From Brachynemurus nebulosus (lineage: Eukaryota > Arthropoda > Insecta > Neuroptera > Myrmeleontidae), in contig JAPWDM010000006.1 in assembly GCA_035578155.1 (NCBI GenBank), positions 50,277,529 to 50,341,528 on the forward strand: DNA of 64,000 bases, given 5' to 3'. Numbering within the stretch: position 1 is the first letter of the stretch; the number at the start of each line of letters is the position of its first letter. Below the pieces are notes generated by a model. The model had not been told where the DNA came from. It saw only the letters and a program-made list of their open reading frames with translations, and ran no database searches. The translations under genes were made by a program, and so were the position numbers. This document shows, piece by piece, positions 13,004-25,018 of this stretch.

Positions 13004-14235
13004 ATAGGTACTAGAGATGTGCCAAAATCGTGAATTCACGCGTGACCCGGCGGGTCACGCGTGACCCATCGTGATCGTGAATAATTTTTTACGATCGTGC
13101 GTGAGTGGGCGTGATCGTGACATTTAATTTTTTGTCGTGAATAATTCGTGAGTCACGAAAAGTTAAAGACCATGAATAAAAAATTTTTAAATAATTTATT
13201 ATTTTCAATTTTAGGGAATATTAACTAAACCAATTTGATATTTTAACTACAAAAAAATCTTTTTTTTTATGTATTGGTTTTTACAAGCACAAGTAGGTAG
13301 AAATCCAATAACCCTTACTAACAAATTCCAGTTCTTTACCGAGATACTATACAAAATAATTTACAAATTAGAAATATCCAACAGTGTTTATGATGTTGTT
13401 CTGATTCTTCCGTTTTTAAATAATTTCTTAAATATTTAAGAAATTCTTAAAATTAGCCTGCATCTCTCACGATGTGTGGATATACGGTCTCAGTCAGTGA
13501 GTATAATTGTAAATAACAAGGTCAGTTTTGAACAATATGATCATGAAGACATAATATAAAGAGGGGTTACTTAAAGGAATATTATCTTTTTCAATATTTT
13601 AAGTTGTTTTATTATTATCATTATTTTAAAAAAAAAAATTATTTTCTATGTATTTATAGGTACTAAAAAATATTTTGTCACAATTTTGTTAAAAAACTAG
13701 ATATTTGGTTTGGTTGTGCGAAATGTCATGTTTATATACAAATACAATAAGAACAAAAATTAAACAATAAATCATTAGATGAAAAATTTTGAAAATTTTC
13801 TCACTTTCCAGAAAAAATTAAATAGTATATAATTTGCATCAGTATTAATCTCGGTAATAATGTTAGCCCTATTAACCGTATTCTGATTTTATCCCAAGGA
13901 CATAATTTTAACTGATTGTTAAAGCGATAGTGATTTTTATTCAAAATTCTAACGATTAGTTTCAAAGATTTTTATGTTTAATTCGTAAGCGTGCGTGAGT
14001 GAGAAAGCATAAAATTTTTTTGTTCGTGATCGTGCGTGAGTGTGAAAGCATAATTTTTTTTGTTCGTGATCGTGCGTGAGTGTGAAAGCATAAAATTTTT
14101 TTGTTCGTGATCGTGCGTGAGTGTGAAAAGAAATAAATTTTCTCGTTCGTGATCGGGCGTGAGTACAAAAGCTAATTCGTGACTGTGCGTGATCGTGAGT
14201 AAAAATGTACTCACGAGCACATCTCTAATAGGTAC
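13004..14235. mobile_element. Non-autonomous hAT element with 8-bp TSD
   Basis: A 1216-bp element (13012-14227) with terminal repeats TAGAGATGTGC / GCACATCTCTA is flanked by a perfect 8-bp duplication ATAGGTAC (13004-13011 and 14228-14235). Both are hallmarks of hAT transposons. The left subterminal region is dense in CGTGATCGTG and CGTGAC words. The right subterminal region (13978-14200) is a tandem array of about 41-bp units built on CGTGATCGTGCGTGAGTG. Such arrays resemble subterminal transposase-binding sites. There is no transposase; minus-strand frames through the array are repeat artefacts. Confidence 0.85.
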
Positions 14236-14543
14236 TACATTCAGTAAAAACCAAACCCGCTGATTTTTAAACAGCCTTACCTTTCATGTGCCAGCAAATA
14301 TTTTTTTGTACTGTTTATGATGCCTCCCAACACGTGATGCCCTAAGCAGTTGCTTAATTTACTTATAGGGTAATCCGGCACTGTGACGGAGAACGAACCG
14401 TGAACAAAATTGTACTTCGAATAAGACGAGATTTAACCGGACTGAGAGTGATCGGCACTGTAGTGTAAAGCAGTCCTAATATTATTTATGTTTGTTACTC
14501 GCTAACCATTTTGCATATACTCACATCAGTTTGACCATACATA

Positions 14544-14748
14544 CAGTGGACTTTCGGAGATTGTCCAATTAGAAATTGTCAATATTGCAGTGATAGGGAT
14601 TTAAACATCGCATGTTTACGTCACATGAATATTGCAAACACACAATTTTTGTGAATACAATGTTCGTCTGATGTAAACATACGATCTTTAAATCCTTGTC
14701 ACTGAAATATGGAAAATTGGCGATTGGACAATCTCCGAAAGTCCACTG
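14544..14748. mobile_element. Small TIR element (CAGTGGAC ends)
   Basis: A 205-bp near-palindrome. Both ends read CAGTGGACTTTCGGAGATTG, and similarity continues for about 80 bp per arm (GGATTTAAA, ATGTTTAC). Non-coding MITE. The target duplication is unclear; a TA precedes the left end. Confidence 0.7.
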
Positions 14749-15575
14749 GACTCTACTTGACTCGACTTATGACTGTTGCTGTACTCATAAATCGCAATAT
14801 TTATTTAAATCGCAATTGTACATATTGTACATATACATCCGTCTCTAGTTTTGTTTAGTAAAAGATTTCTAATAATAATTACCGATGACATTTAAAGAAC
14901 ATTTTTTTAATGTAAGAATATATTCATTGATATTTTCTAGTTAATTTTATTTTTTCAATAATTTTATTGTAACATTTTGTTAATTAAGTTGTCCGTACGT
15001 ACACTCAACTTCAATCTCCGGATCATTCACGATACATTGTAATCGGAATAAAATTATAATTAATAATTAATATTTTTGTTTACGCTCTCATGTATCTACC
15101 TATTAACAACAAAATTATAATATTTTTATTGCGTTAACATGTTTTAATTAAATTTTTATTATTTATATAACGATCAAAATATGTTACACAACATTGGTGG
15201 CGGGTACCTGCGACTTGACTTGTTTGATATAGTCGTGAAAATATTGCCATCGTAGTTACGACGTAGTTATTGTTTAATGTAATTGCGTCAAAAGATTATT
15301 TATTCGTTGATAATAGTAAACGTTAGCTTTAAGTTGATAAAAAATCTAAACACAAGTTGACTAAGTTCATTAATTCCATAGAAAATGATCTACTAATAGT
15401 GGATTTTTGAAAATGTTATCAGTTTTTTCAATCTTCTTTTTTCGGATAAATAATCAAACATTCTGTTACATATCCTACTAAAAAAAATGTGACTGGAAAA
15501 GAAAAACAATCAAATTTTAAGAAATATTCTCAGTTTGTTATAACAATTTCACAATCCAAAGTAAACAAAAGCAAG
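14749..15575. other. AT-rich intergenic, nothing recognised
   Basis: AT-rich with no frame or repeat pair that I could support. Confidence 0.4.
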
Positions 15576-15612
15576 TCTTTTAGCGAATTTCTAGAATGGA
15601 AATTCAACTATT
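15576..15612 (-). repeat. HINE terminal fragment
   Basis: TTAGCGAATTTCTAGAATGG followed by AAATTCAACTATT is the hairpin-bearing terminus of the HINE family; nothing else of an element follows. Confidence 0.5.
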
Positions 15613-15797
15613 TTTAAAATTTAAATATGAATTAATAAACATACTGTTGCATATTACAAAAAAATTCTCCTGAGTGAAAAAAAAAAAATGGAATAATATC
15701 AATTTGTTATTTTCTACAGTTCTACACATACGACTCGTAAGAGAAAAATAAGCCTTTTTTACTTCAATTTTTAACACTGACGACTATGTTAGTGCAC

Positions 15798-15945
15798 CCA
15801 AGAATAACTCGTTTTTAATGAGATCATATTCTCCTAATTGCATTGTTAGTTTTGATCTGACGACTACGCACACGGATGCACGAGTAATTTATCTTACGTA
15901 TCCCCAATGTGACTCCAATGTGACTCTAGCCTCATACTCAACATA
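15798..15945 (+). repeat. Dispersed repeat shared with 61770-61930
   Basis: Shares CAAGAATAACT, GTTTTGAT, GATGCACGAGT and AATGTGAC, in this order, with 61770-61930. A short ATGCACGAGTAATT also appears near 52788. Family unknown. Confidence 0.5.
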
Positions 15946-16035
15946 CTCAACCGTTTTCTAAACTATAAAACTTTGAATTTCAAGTAGAGAGATGTTTTTT
16001 GACTAGTTAAATGTACAGATAGTCGCTATCGTTTT

Positions 16036-16155
16036 TAGCGAATTTCCAGAATGGAATTCAGCTATTACAGCCACTGTCATGACGCGACCTGAGCCCAGGA
16101 CTATGGCAGAAATTTGTTTTGAAGTTCCTAGAAACCGAAAATAATATTCACTAAA

Positions 16156-16221
<66 letters not shown>

Positions 16222-16300
16222 CTAAGTATCCAATTTCTACGAAACTTGGTGAGAACATTGGAAGTCCCAAACCTAAAGATTAAATGATAAGATATATATT
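16036..16300 (-). mobile_element. HINE fragment D with (TA)n
   Basis: Begins TAGCGAATTTCCAGAATGG, continues through the conserved end (CTATTACAG, GACTATGGCAGAAAT), a (TA)n tract at 16158-16220 and the core phrase ACATTGGAAGTCCCAAACC. The GGGGTA end was not found. Truncated copy. Confidence 0.65.
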
Positions 16301-17490
16301 TTAAAAAGTTTCTCTTTTGATAACTTAAAAACTAGTGAACAAATTCTACCGAATAGTATTCAAGTTTCAAGTAACATAATTTTTAAGACCGAAAAATTGA
16401 TATTAACTCTACTGAATATTCGCTGAACGTTCATCTTTATTATGAAATTATTTTTTAAGTATAAAATAAGTTTCCCTAAAAAACTTCAAAATAAAAAATA
16501 AAAAAATGAATGAAAAGAAAATAAAAAAAAAATTTTCGACAAAAAATTTTACAATTAAACCATTTAATTTTCGATACTTTAATGCTGTAAATATCGAAAT
16601 GCTGTTTTAAAGTTGAGGTTGTACTTTTAAAAAGAGAGTCGATATTTTTGTTAGAAAATTGAAAAATTTGTCTCTATCATTAAATTTTAATAAATGGTTC
16701 TAACTTTACTAATTCGCCAGTATTAAAAATTAATTTAATGAGATTAATTAGAAGAATTAATCAGAAGATGCAATAGCTTATCTAGTACAAATGAATGATT
16801 GATGTCCAATGTTTAATAACTTTTTCACTACTTCATACATATTTAACATACTTAACATGAAAACTAATGTTTTTAACTACTAGGATAAAAGATCATATTT
16901 TCAAAAAGTTGAGAAATATTATTTATTGATATGTATGCATGAATTTCCAAATAACAAATAAGTAATTAATGATAATAATAATAAAAAAAAAAACTAATAA
17001 CAATAAAAATAAAATATTTTCATATTAAACTTTTTTGAAAATGTTAAAATATGATAGAATTTTAATTAAATACTTCTCAAAATTAAATGAAAATTTATTT
17101 TTAGAATTTATTTTCATGTCTAAAAACATAAAAATTTAGTATATTATTCAAAAATGTCAGTAAACACACATACAATAGAATTATGACTAAATGTTAATTT
17201 TTCAACAAATTTGAATATAATATCAATTATATTCTCCTTATAATAAATAGTATACTCATTGACACATTTACTATGATACGATGTGCACTAGCGTTATGTT
17301 CTCTGTCGATTTTCATTTATGCTAATTCAGTATGTACAAATATTCTATAAATAAAAACACGCGTTTCAAAAAAAAAAAAAAAAAAAAAATTATGCATCTT
17401 ACAACCAAATTATTTATCAAGACACGAACTTTAAAATTGTGTAATAATTAATGTTTTATTTTAATCATTTTCAACTATAATTACGTCATA
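16301..17490. other. AT-rich intergenic, nothing recognised
   Basis: About 1.2 kb of A/T-rich sequence, including poly(A) at about 17370-17388. No gene or repeat boundary is visible. Confidence 0.4.
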
Positions 17491-17501
17491 ACAATTAATA
17501 A

Positions 17502-17552
17502 TAAGGACCAGTAGCCGAGGAGATAATAATGTTTGGACCAGTAGCCGAGGAT
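17502..17552 (+). repeat. Short direct duplication
   Basis: GGACCAGTAGCCGAGGA occurs twice about 30 bp apart. Possibly the edge of another element. Confidence 0.6.
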
Positions 17553-17593
17553 TCAATTAATACTAGTAATGGTTTCTCTGCAGTTGTCCAGAT

Positions 17594-17873
17594 AGCCTGG
17601 ATTACACTTGGCGAGTTTACTCGCCAGCAAATTGCGAGTAAATTCGCTAGCGAGTGCAAACGTATCGACTCGTTCAATGAATATCGATTACACACATAGC
17701 TAGTACATTCGCTAACACGTGTTCTTGTTATTAATATTTAACTGAGCAAATATGTAATTCATGTTTTGGTTTTTTTCCTCTCATGCTTGTTATTATTACT
17801 ATAAACTTTTTTTTATATTTTTATATTTTATTACTATAAAATTAAAAAAATTTTATTACTATAGTACCTATTA

Positions 17874-17926
<53 letters not shown>

Positions 17927-18450
17927 TTATTATATAATTTAAATTTTTTATTTTCTTTAGGTCTTTAGGTAAAAAATTTGAAGTGGAAAAGACTGACATT
18001 TTAATTTTTTTATTTTATGAACTTTTTCTACTTAAATACTACGCTGTGGAACGTAAAACATCAAATTGTTCCCGTCTTATAATCCAATTTTTTATCTACC
18101 TATGGCATTTTTTTGCTTTTTCTGTAAATTTTTACGTAACAATAATAATAATAACGCTGGAATTACAAATCCTGCACAAACAGTCTCTGTTGACATTTTG
18201 AAAGAACTGTCAAATACAGCGATTTTACTCATTAAATATATTACACAAAGCGATTTCGCTAATCAGCGGGTAAAAATACGAAGCGAGTAGCAAGTAAAGT
18301 AGACCGGTTTTCAACTTTACTCGCTTTAGAAAAACGAGTAGCGAGTATCTAGCCAGTAACTAGTCAAGAATATTACCCCAAGCGAGTTTACTAGCAACGA
18401 GCAAATTCGCCAGCGAATAGCCAGCAAACTCGTCAAGTGTAATACAGGCT
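17594..18450. mobile_element. MITE with GCGAGT-rich termini
   Basis: An 857-bp element with inverted ends, AGCCTGGATTACACTTGGCG at the left and AGCCTGTATTACACTTGACG on the complement at the right. Both subterminal regions are full of GCGAGTTTACTCGC-like words. The centre holds a (TA)n tract (17878-17925) and non-coding AT-rich sequence. GAT occurs on both sides as a possible 3-bp target duplication. A 74-residue frame inside (18066-18290) has no recognised domain. Confidence 0.65.
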
Positions 18451-19605
18451 GATGCCTATCGATATATTTTTTCTAAAGGCTAAGAGTATGTCTACAGAAG
18501 TGCAGGCAGTTATCTTCCAAATCCTAGCCCCATAGCAGTTCCTCTACCTTTTACTCACATCATAAGTGTAATGTGGATGTGAGAAAAGTAATGATGTGAG
18601 AGGCGTTTGTCCTAGATAGAGACTATAGAAAATGGACCCTATAAAAACCTCATTATTGTATTACTATTATTTACGAGTGAGATGTCCCAGAAGTAATAAT
18701 CAAACATAATAAATGTTTAATTTAATTCTCCCCGGCGTTTCCACCATTGTGGCAATTTTTTTGCAATTTTGTATTGTTATGCACGACAGAAAATTTTTTT
18801 TTCTAAATTTTAATATTGCCAAGCTGCTTATGAACATTATCAATGTATGGCGAGTTTTTGTTCGTATTTAAACATATGCATGCACAAAAGTTTTTTCAGA
18901 AGTACATCGGTAATATTAAAATTAAAATTGCTGTTTCCCGCAAACAAAAAAGTAAAATATGTGATTGATAGATTCTCAAACTGGAGTGACTAATTATCAA
19001 GAAATCCTCGGTTCGATGATTATTTAGCTGAAACAAGTAGGTATATACCGGCTGAAAATTATTATGAAATTTTTTATGATTTTGGTTTTAGGTATTCTAC
19101 AAGTAAGCAAAGTAGGTAGGGACTCGTTATTTATATAAATAAATTTTCTATTACGTAATCAAACTATAAGTTATTAATCTTTTAACCAATGAGAATGTCA
19201 AGGTAAGTACGCACATATTTAATAAATTTGAGAATAAAAAAGATTAACAGAATTAATTAATAAAATTTCAATTATTTACAAGTATCTAATGAAATTTTAA
19301 TGTCCATCATTACATTTTTTATCATATCTTTTGAAATTACATACAGTTTGTTGAAAAATGATTATATATAGGTACCTATGACATGAAAAATCTTCATAGC
19401 GAAATGCAAATATTTAAAGACTTTAAAGATACTTATAATTTTTGACTACAATATATACCTACTCAATTTATGGAACCTGCAAGATAATTCTATCAGAAAA
19501 ATAGTTTTCTTAAAAAAATTTTCAAATTTTCTGTACATGTTATTTCACATGTGTTGATTACACCGAACATTTAAAAAAGAAAATTATTTTCTATACCTAC
19601 TAGCT
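18451..19605. other. AT-rich intergenic with a dispersed repeat
   Basis: The segment at about 18830-18890 shares CAATGTATGGCGA, TTTGTTCGTATTTA and ACATA with 62390-62430, so it is a dispersed repeat. No gene was seen in the rest. Confidence 0.4.
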
Positions 19606-20045
19606 GTACTTGCGACGTCGTTCGCGTGATGCATTGCTATAAACTCAATGAGCAGTATATAAGTGTAATAATTATACAGAACTTGCACAGAACAATAATT
19701 TTTGCGTAATGAATGGACATGCTCAAAATGGTTTTTCTGTTTTCCTGTGGGAATGAGACATTTTCCTGGAGTAATATCCTAGATGTTGACGCAGGCAATA
19801 ATTTATCACCATACGAGGTTTCATTAAAATCCGTTCAATAAGTTTTTGCGTAATGTGTATACATGCTCAAAATGGTTTTCTATTTTCCCGTGGGAATGAG
19901 ACATTTTGCCGAAATAGAAAGTATCCTATATGTTGACCCAGATAATAAGTTATCATCACACCAAATTTCATTAAAATCTGTCTAATAGTTTCTGCGTGAT
20001 GCTTGAACAGACAGACAGACAGACAGACAAAAATTTTAAAAATCT
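19606..20045 (+). repeat. RTE-like retrotransposon 3' tail with duplicated block
   Basis: Contains ATCCTAGATGTTGACGCAG, AAATTTCATTAAAATC and GCGTGATGCTTGAACAGACA, ending in an (ACAG)n run and poly(A)-like sequence, a layout typical of RTE/SINE 3' ends in insects. A block of about 165 bp (TGCGTAATG to TTCATTAAAATC) is present twice in tandem, near 19705 and 19850. No reverse transcriptase is present. Confidence 0.55.
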
Positions 20046-20215
20046 CTGTTTTAATGTCTACATCGATAACTATTTACAGTACCAGTAAATATTTCAAAAA
20101 ATGTTCCATGTACAGAAATGGTCTTGTTACAGTTTTATTATATATGTATAGATGTATGGATATGAGAACAGAGAAAATCGACGTGAAAATGTGCGTCGAA
20201 ATTCTCTACTCCATT

Positions 20216-21173
20216 TAGGGTAAGTACGGGAGAGATGCCGCGTCGGGAGTGATGCCGCAGTAGCCATAGTTCGTCGGTTGAATGACAGATAGCGCTATTG
20301 ATGGATTATATGTTTAAAATAAGTTACTTATTTAAGCTGTATATGGTAATATTTATGATTAGTCCATCAGTTTAGTAATTATCCAACTTTTTATTATTGA
20401 AAAGTACGTTTTTTAACATAATATTTTATCAGCCATTTAATTCATTAGAATTTAAGAATGTATACTTCATTGTTTTAATGAAAATGAGTTTTGTTATTAA
20501 TTTAGGTATATTTTAAAAGTACTGTATAAAATTTTAGGTTGAAATTCCGCACTATGCTTGCTATAGCAACATGCGGCATCTATCCCAACAAAAAGGAGAG
20601 ACGCCGCATTTAAAGTTGGTATAGATGCCGCATCATATTACATGTTAAAAACATAGACCTATATACCTTAATTATGCAATTTTTTTTTTTGGACTGTAAA
20701 TTATGCCACGTAAATATAAAAGATCCATTAATGGATCAGGAAGAGCCCTCATATTAGTGAAGATAACGAAAATAATGATGACTGCCTGTGTATTGAATGT
20801 TTTGAAAGGTACTCAGAAACAAATAAAAATTTGACTGGTTAAGATGCATTAAGTGCCAAAAATGGTTACATATGGCATGCATCATGTATGGAGATGTGTG
20901 TAAAATGCAAAATTTTTAATATGAACTATGCCGCGTCTCACCTTCTTTGATGCGGCATCTCTCCCATAGGTGTGGGAGAGACGCCGCTTTGCAGGCTCTA
21001 CAAAAATGTTAATTATGAATCCTTTATGACTCAAAATTTACAATTATTTATAAATAATTGTAAAGAACAATGTTTAGATTTATTGTGTACCAAATTTCAA
21101 ATCAATTAAATGCTTACTTTAAGAATTATCAAGTGTTTTCAAAATGTGCGGCATCTCTCCCGCATTCACCCTA
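20216..21173. mobile_element. TIR element with repeated GAGATGCCGC motif
   Basis: The 958-bp element starts TAGGGTAAGTACGGGAGAGA and ends with the complement of TAGGGTGAATGCGGGAGAGA. The terminal word GAGATGCCGC/GCGGCATCTC and near variants recur about nine times, at both ends and in pairs near 20573, 20600 and 20945-20985. The centre holds a relic zinc-finger frame (20774-20906). Looks like a deletion derivative of a larger DNA transposon, perhaps pogo/Tc1-like with a TA target. Confidence 0.7.
20774..20906 (+). pseudogene. Relic Cys-rich zinc-finger tail of a transposase
   Basis: A first frame reads NDDCLCIECFERYSE. After one frameshift near 20833 the reading continues DWLRCIKCQKWLHMACI. 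The spacing C-x2-C, W-x-R-C-x2-C-x2-W-x-H-x2-C is that of the PHD-like zinc finger found at the C-terminus of pogo/JRK-type and other insect transposases. Frameshift and stop mean it is non-functional. It sits inside the TIR element at 20216-21173 and supports that element being a shrunken transposon. Confidence 0.45.
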
Positions 21174-21373
21174 AATTACATTATAGTAAAATTCAGTAAA
21201 TTTTACATTATACAAAAATAAGTAGGTACCTGCTCTTAAAATGTCCATAAAAATTTTTTGTCAAATAATTACGTATATAAACAGAAGCTCCACACAATTT
21301 GAAGCCAATTTGTTGTTTAATTTTTAAGATAATGTAAACAAACTATACAAAAATATCATTATTTTGTTCGCAG

Positions 21374-21759
21374 TTCATCAATATAAGTATATTACCTATA
21401 TGTGGATACATATTAGCTGCTTTGTTGGCATTAAAGCTAGTTGGTATACTGATTACGTGCATGTATGGAAAAAATAATACCAACAAAATCACTCGTTTTA
21501 TAGAAAAATATCTAAACGTTCCGAAAACCATTGTCAGTTTCACTCCATCCTGGTTAAAGTGTCGAACTTATTCTCTTGTCGGATATTCATATTTATATTT
21601 TTTCAATTAAAGATTGAATTAGAAAGATTGAACGATCTAATTAGGTCGTTAATTCCTTTCTTGCCAAGATTTGGTCAAAATTACAGAACAATTGTATGTT
21701 GTCTCCTTTCATTTTCTTCAAAACTAACTGAATGTTCGATACCGGTCAAAATCATATAG
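21374..21759 (+). pseudogene. Possible membrane-receptor exon with frameshift
   Basis: After a splice-acceptor-like TTTTGTTCGCAG (21362-21373), a frame runs to 21609. Its first part has a strongly hydrophobic segment (ILAALLALKLVGILITC), then a polar loop and PSWLK. An overlapping frame (21559-21759) continues with a hydrophobic IFIFIFF and then LKIELERLNDLIRSL. That helix resembles the loop after TM4 of insect gustatory receptors. One frameshift near 21555 would join them. The family assignment is a guess from pattern only; it may be chance AT-rich coding. Confidence 0.25.
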
Positions 21760-21879
21760 GATTATATATCAAATAAAATTGTTTAACCTAAAAAATCTTT
21801 TTTATTAGAAATTATGCAAGCTTTGGTTCTTTAAAAGAGAAAAATAAGTACTTATTTTAATGATTTGCAGTAGCGTAGC

Positions 21880-22165
21880 TGTGGTGACTGACGCCCCTGG
21901 CCAGATTTGAAAGTAGTGCCCCCTGTTTGGTAAAAAGAGGGGGAGGGTTCAGTAACTTATTAACTTAAAAAATCTTACCTCTATCCACAATCACATCATA
22001 AGTCTCTTCTAGTCTTCTTATCTTTTGCACAAACTACAGCCACCTGGGCTTCTGTGCACGATTCATCGAACTTTACAGAATTGAGCGATAACAACACCCA
22101 GTTTTGTTTCCTAGACTTATAGAAATGCTATATTCTAATATAACAATTCTTTTTTTTTAATTCAA
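21880..22165. other. Possible single hAT-like end
   Basis: GCAGTAGCGTAGCTGTGG followed by GACGCCCCTGGCCAG resembles a hAT terminus, but I found no partner end. The rest is AT-rich and without features. Confidence 0.25.
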
Positions 22166-22174
22166 AAATCAGCT

Positions 22175-22616
22175 GAGTATAAGTAAATGGCGTTGAAGTC
22201 GACACTGCGAGATTTTTCCACCTTGATGGTTCCGCGCGTTCTGAAATCTCCAGTGAACCAAAATAAAAAAATTAAGAATTTTCTGAAAATATACGCATAC
22301 CTACAGTTATGGCACTAACAAGGATCTAAGAAAAAATATAAAAACCAGCGAAAAATCGCATTTTGAAAATAATTTTTTTAAAAATCACCGTTTTAATTTC
22401 ATAAACAGCCGCCATTTTAAAAAGATATTACGGACCCAAAAGATCCGAGGTTCCTGCTAAAATGACGGTATTGAGGAATAATATGCACTTTGATTTATGT
22501 TGATACCTCAAATACTTTTTGAAATACACACGGAACCATGTTAAAATACATACTTTCGAGAAAAAAGCATTTAAAGTTTTTTTTCTTTTTTTTTGCCCAT
22601 AACATTTTGATTCTTC

Positions 22617-22656
<40 letters not shown>

Positions 22657-22700
22657 AAATTTTTAGGGGAATATTTTTAACACCTTTTTTTTAAGCGAAT
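22175..22700 (+). repeat. Dispersed repeat shared with 40025-40600
   Basis: Shares long colinear stretches with 40025-40600, for example GAAGTCGACACTGCGAGATT, CCAGTGAACCAAAATAAA, AATAATATGCACTTTGATTT and CGAGAAAAAAGCATTTAAAG. Divergence is moderate. A 30-plus-bp poly(T) (22619-22651) interrupts this copy. Non-coding, family unknown. Confidence 0.75.
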
Positions 22701-24785
22701 CGGGGAGATTCGCTTAAAAATTCGCAGTTATTACATTAGGGGATAATGTAATAACTGGGAAATTCTCTGACTCATATATTTTCTTCTACATTTTTTGTTA
22801 ATATGTATCTCAGTCTTGCAGCTTTTCCGCGATATGCCTATCTCTAAAATATGCCAGTATGACTAAAATCAAAACTTCAAAAAATATTTCTGGAAATCTT
22901 AATTTTTTTTTATTTTTATTTTTTTTTTGTTTGGTTTTGTTTTTGTTTTTTTCATCCTTTTTTTTATTTTTAAATTTAAAATTGAGAATCATTTTTCTGA
23001 AGTAAGTAAAAAACATTTAGCTCTAAAACTGTGCATTATTTATTTAACCTAATTTATGTAAAGGAGTAGATGGTCAAAAGAATTATAACAGAAAGATAGT
23101 TCGTATAGTAAGAGAAACTGAAACCACTCCCTTATATAGTCACTTAACTGAAACTATTTTTTGAGCAAATTTTAACGCGAAAAGTGAAAAAAACGAAGTG
23201 AGAAGTTGTTGAAACGTTGTCATTGATTGGAGTTTTTGAAAAATAAAAGTATAGTTTACCCAACTTAAAACTAAAAAAAAGATTACTTTTTAAAATTGGT
23301 GTTACATGTAAAATCAACAAAAAAAGGACTCTTGATGTATAAAGATAATATATTAATTAAAAAATGTTATTTATGGTAATTGCTAAAAATCAGTTACATC
23401 GTTATTATGATTTACCTGTGTAATATGTATATGTAAATTCATTAATCTGTCTGCTAGTCTATAATTTTCAGACAAATCGCACACAAATATAAGCCGCATA
23501 CCATACCAACATAGGCACACACATTTGTGATTACTGATTATTATTATATATGGGTCTGTATATTCATGTATCAAACAAACAAGATCTATAAATCAATTTA
23601 TCCGGTTGTATAATCCGGCAAAAAATAATTAATCATGAATTTTTTTGTACCAAAGACAATGGAATTTATGTATTACCTATATATTTATTTGATCTTATAA
23701 TTTTATGAATGATTCAAAAATTTAATTTTTTAAATAACAATTATTACTTTCTAAATTGTAAAGTTAATCTTGTGTTTTCACTTGTCTTCTTCGATTGAAG
23801 GGGCGTGGAGTACCGAAATGTTTCTTTAAATGCTTTTATAGGCCTGGCGCATACACTCGATTGTTTTAACTAACTAAGATTTTAATCAAACTAAACTGTT
23901 TAGTTATTAGGGGTGTGTATACTATCAATCTTATTAATCAGTTGTGCAGAAATTTTCGAATTGTTCCGGTTGCTTCCGGTGCATGCTTACTCCTACCCGT
24001 AGCTAATTTATTCTTTTTGGTTCAACCAATCATAAATAAAACTAAACAGTTAGGTCCGTTCCACACTATATAGTGCCATTCTCCATACTCTCTCGATCCG
24101 GTCTCGATTCGAGAAATTTTTGTTGTGTCCACATTACAGTGTCGGCTACTATTCGTTCTCTATCCTCGATAGTGTTATTCTCGATACACTCTCGGTTCAA
24201 TAAAAAAATTTTCATACTCTAAAAATATAATAACAGTGCTAACGGAGTACAGTGGAATAAAGAAAGTGCTCACACTATCAGTACAACTCTTAATAACTCT
24301 GATATTACTACGATAAAATATTATCTGACAAGGAATGTTATGGAGGCGTCCCCCTGCGATTTCGTTTATATTTAATATATATATATTGTAGTATTTAGCA
24401 AAGTAATAAACACATTACAGTTATACGTAGGAACCCAATCGGATATTTAAGGAATAAAACACCTCTTAAAAAATTTGTTGAAAAATCATATTTTGGTCTT
24501 TGTCTCATACTAACCCTTAATCGATTTTGATGACAAGTGGTGAAAAGAATTTGACTGAGGTTAAAATACTTTACAATTTTTTTCATTGGGGTTACATTAT
24601 TTTTAAGGGGTTAAACATCCCTCAGAATGGGTTTACTAAAATTTCTTTTAAGAAATCATAGCCCAAGTTAGCAAAGGAGGGCTCTACATGAGGACGAAAT
24701 TTTAACTCAAAGTAAATATTTTAGACTTTCCCAATTATAAAATAGAAAAAAACAAGTTAATTGGTGATTCCTTGACTTGAAATAG
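22701..24785. other. AT-rich intergenic with possible MITE debris
   Basis: Mostly featureless. GGCCTGGCGCATACACTCG at about 23841 and CCGTTCCACACTATATAGTG at about 24057 look like MITE ends, but no inverted partners were found. No gene is supported. Confidence 0.35.

Positions 24786-25018
<233 letters not shown>

Noticed and set aside
13962..14220. Histidine/threonine-rich minus-strand frames
   Set aside because: Produced by the 41-bp tandem array of the hAT element.
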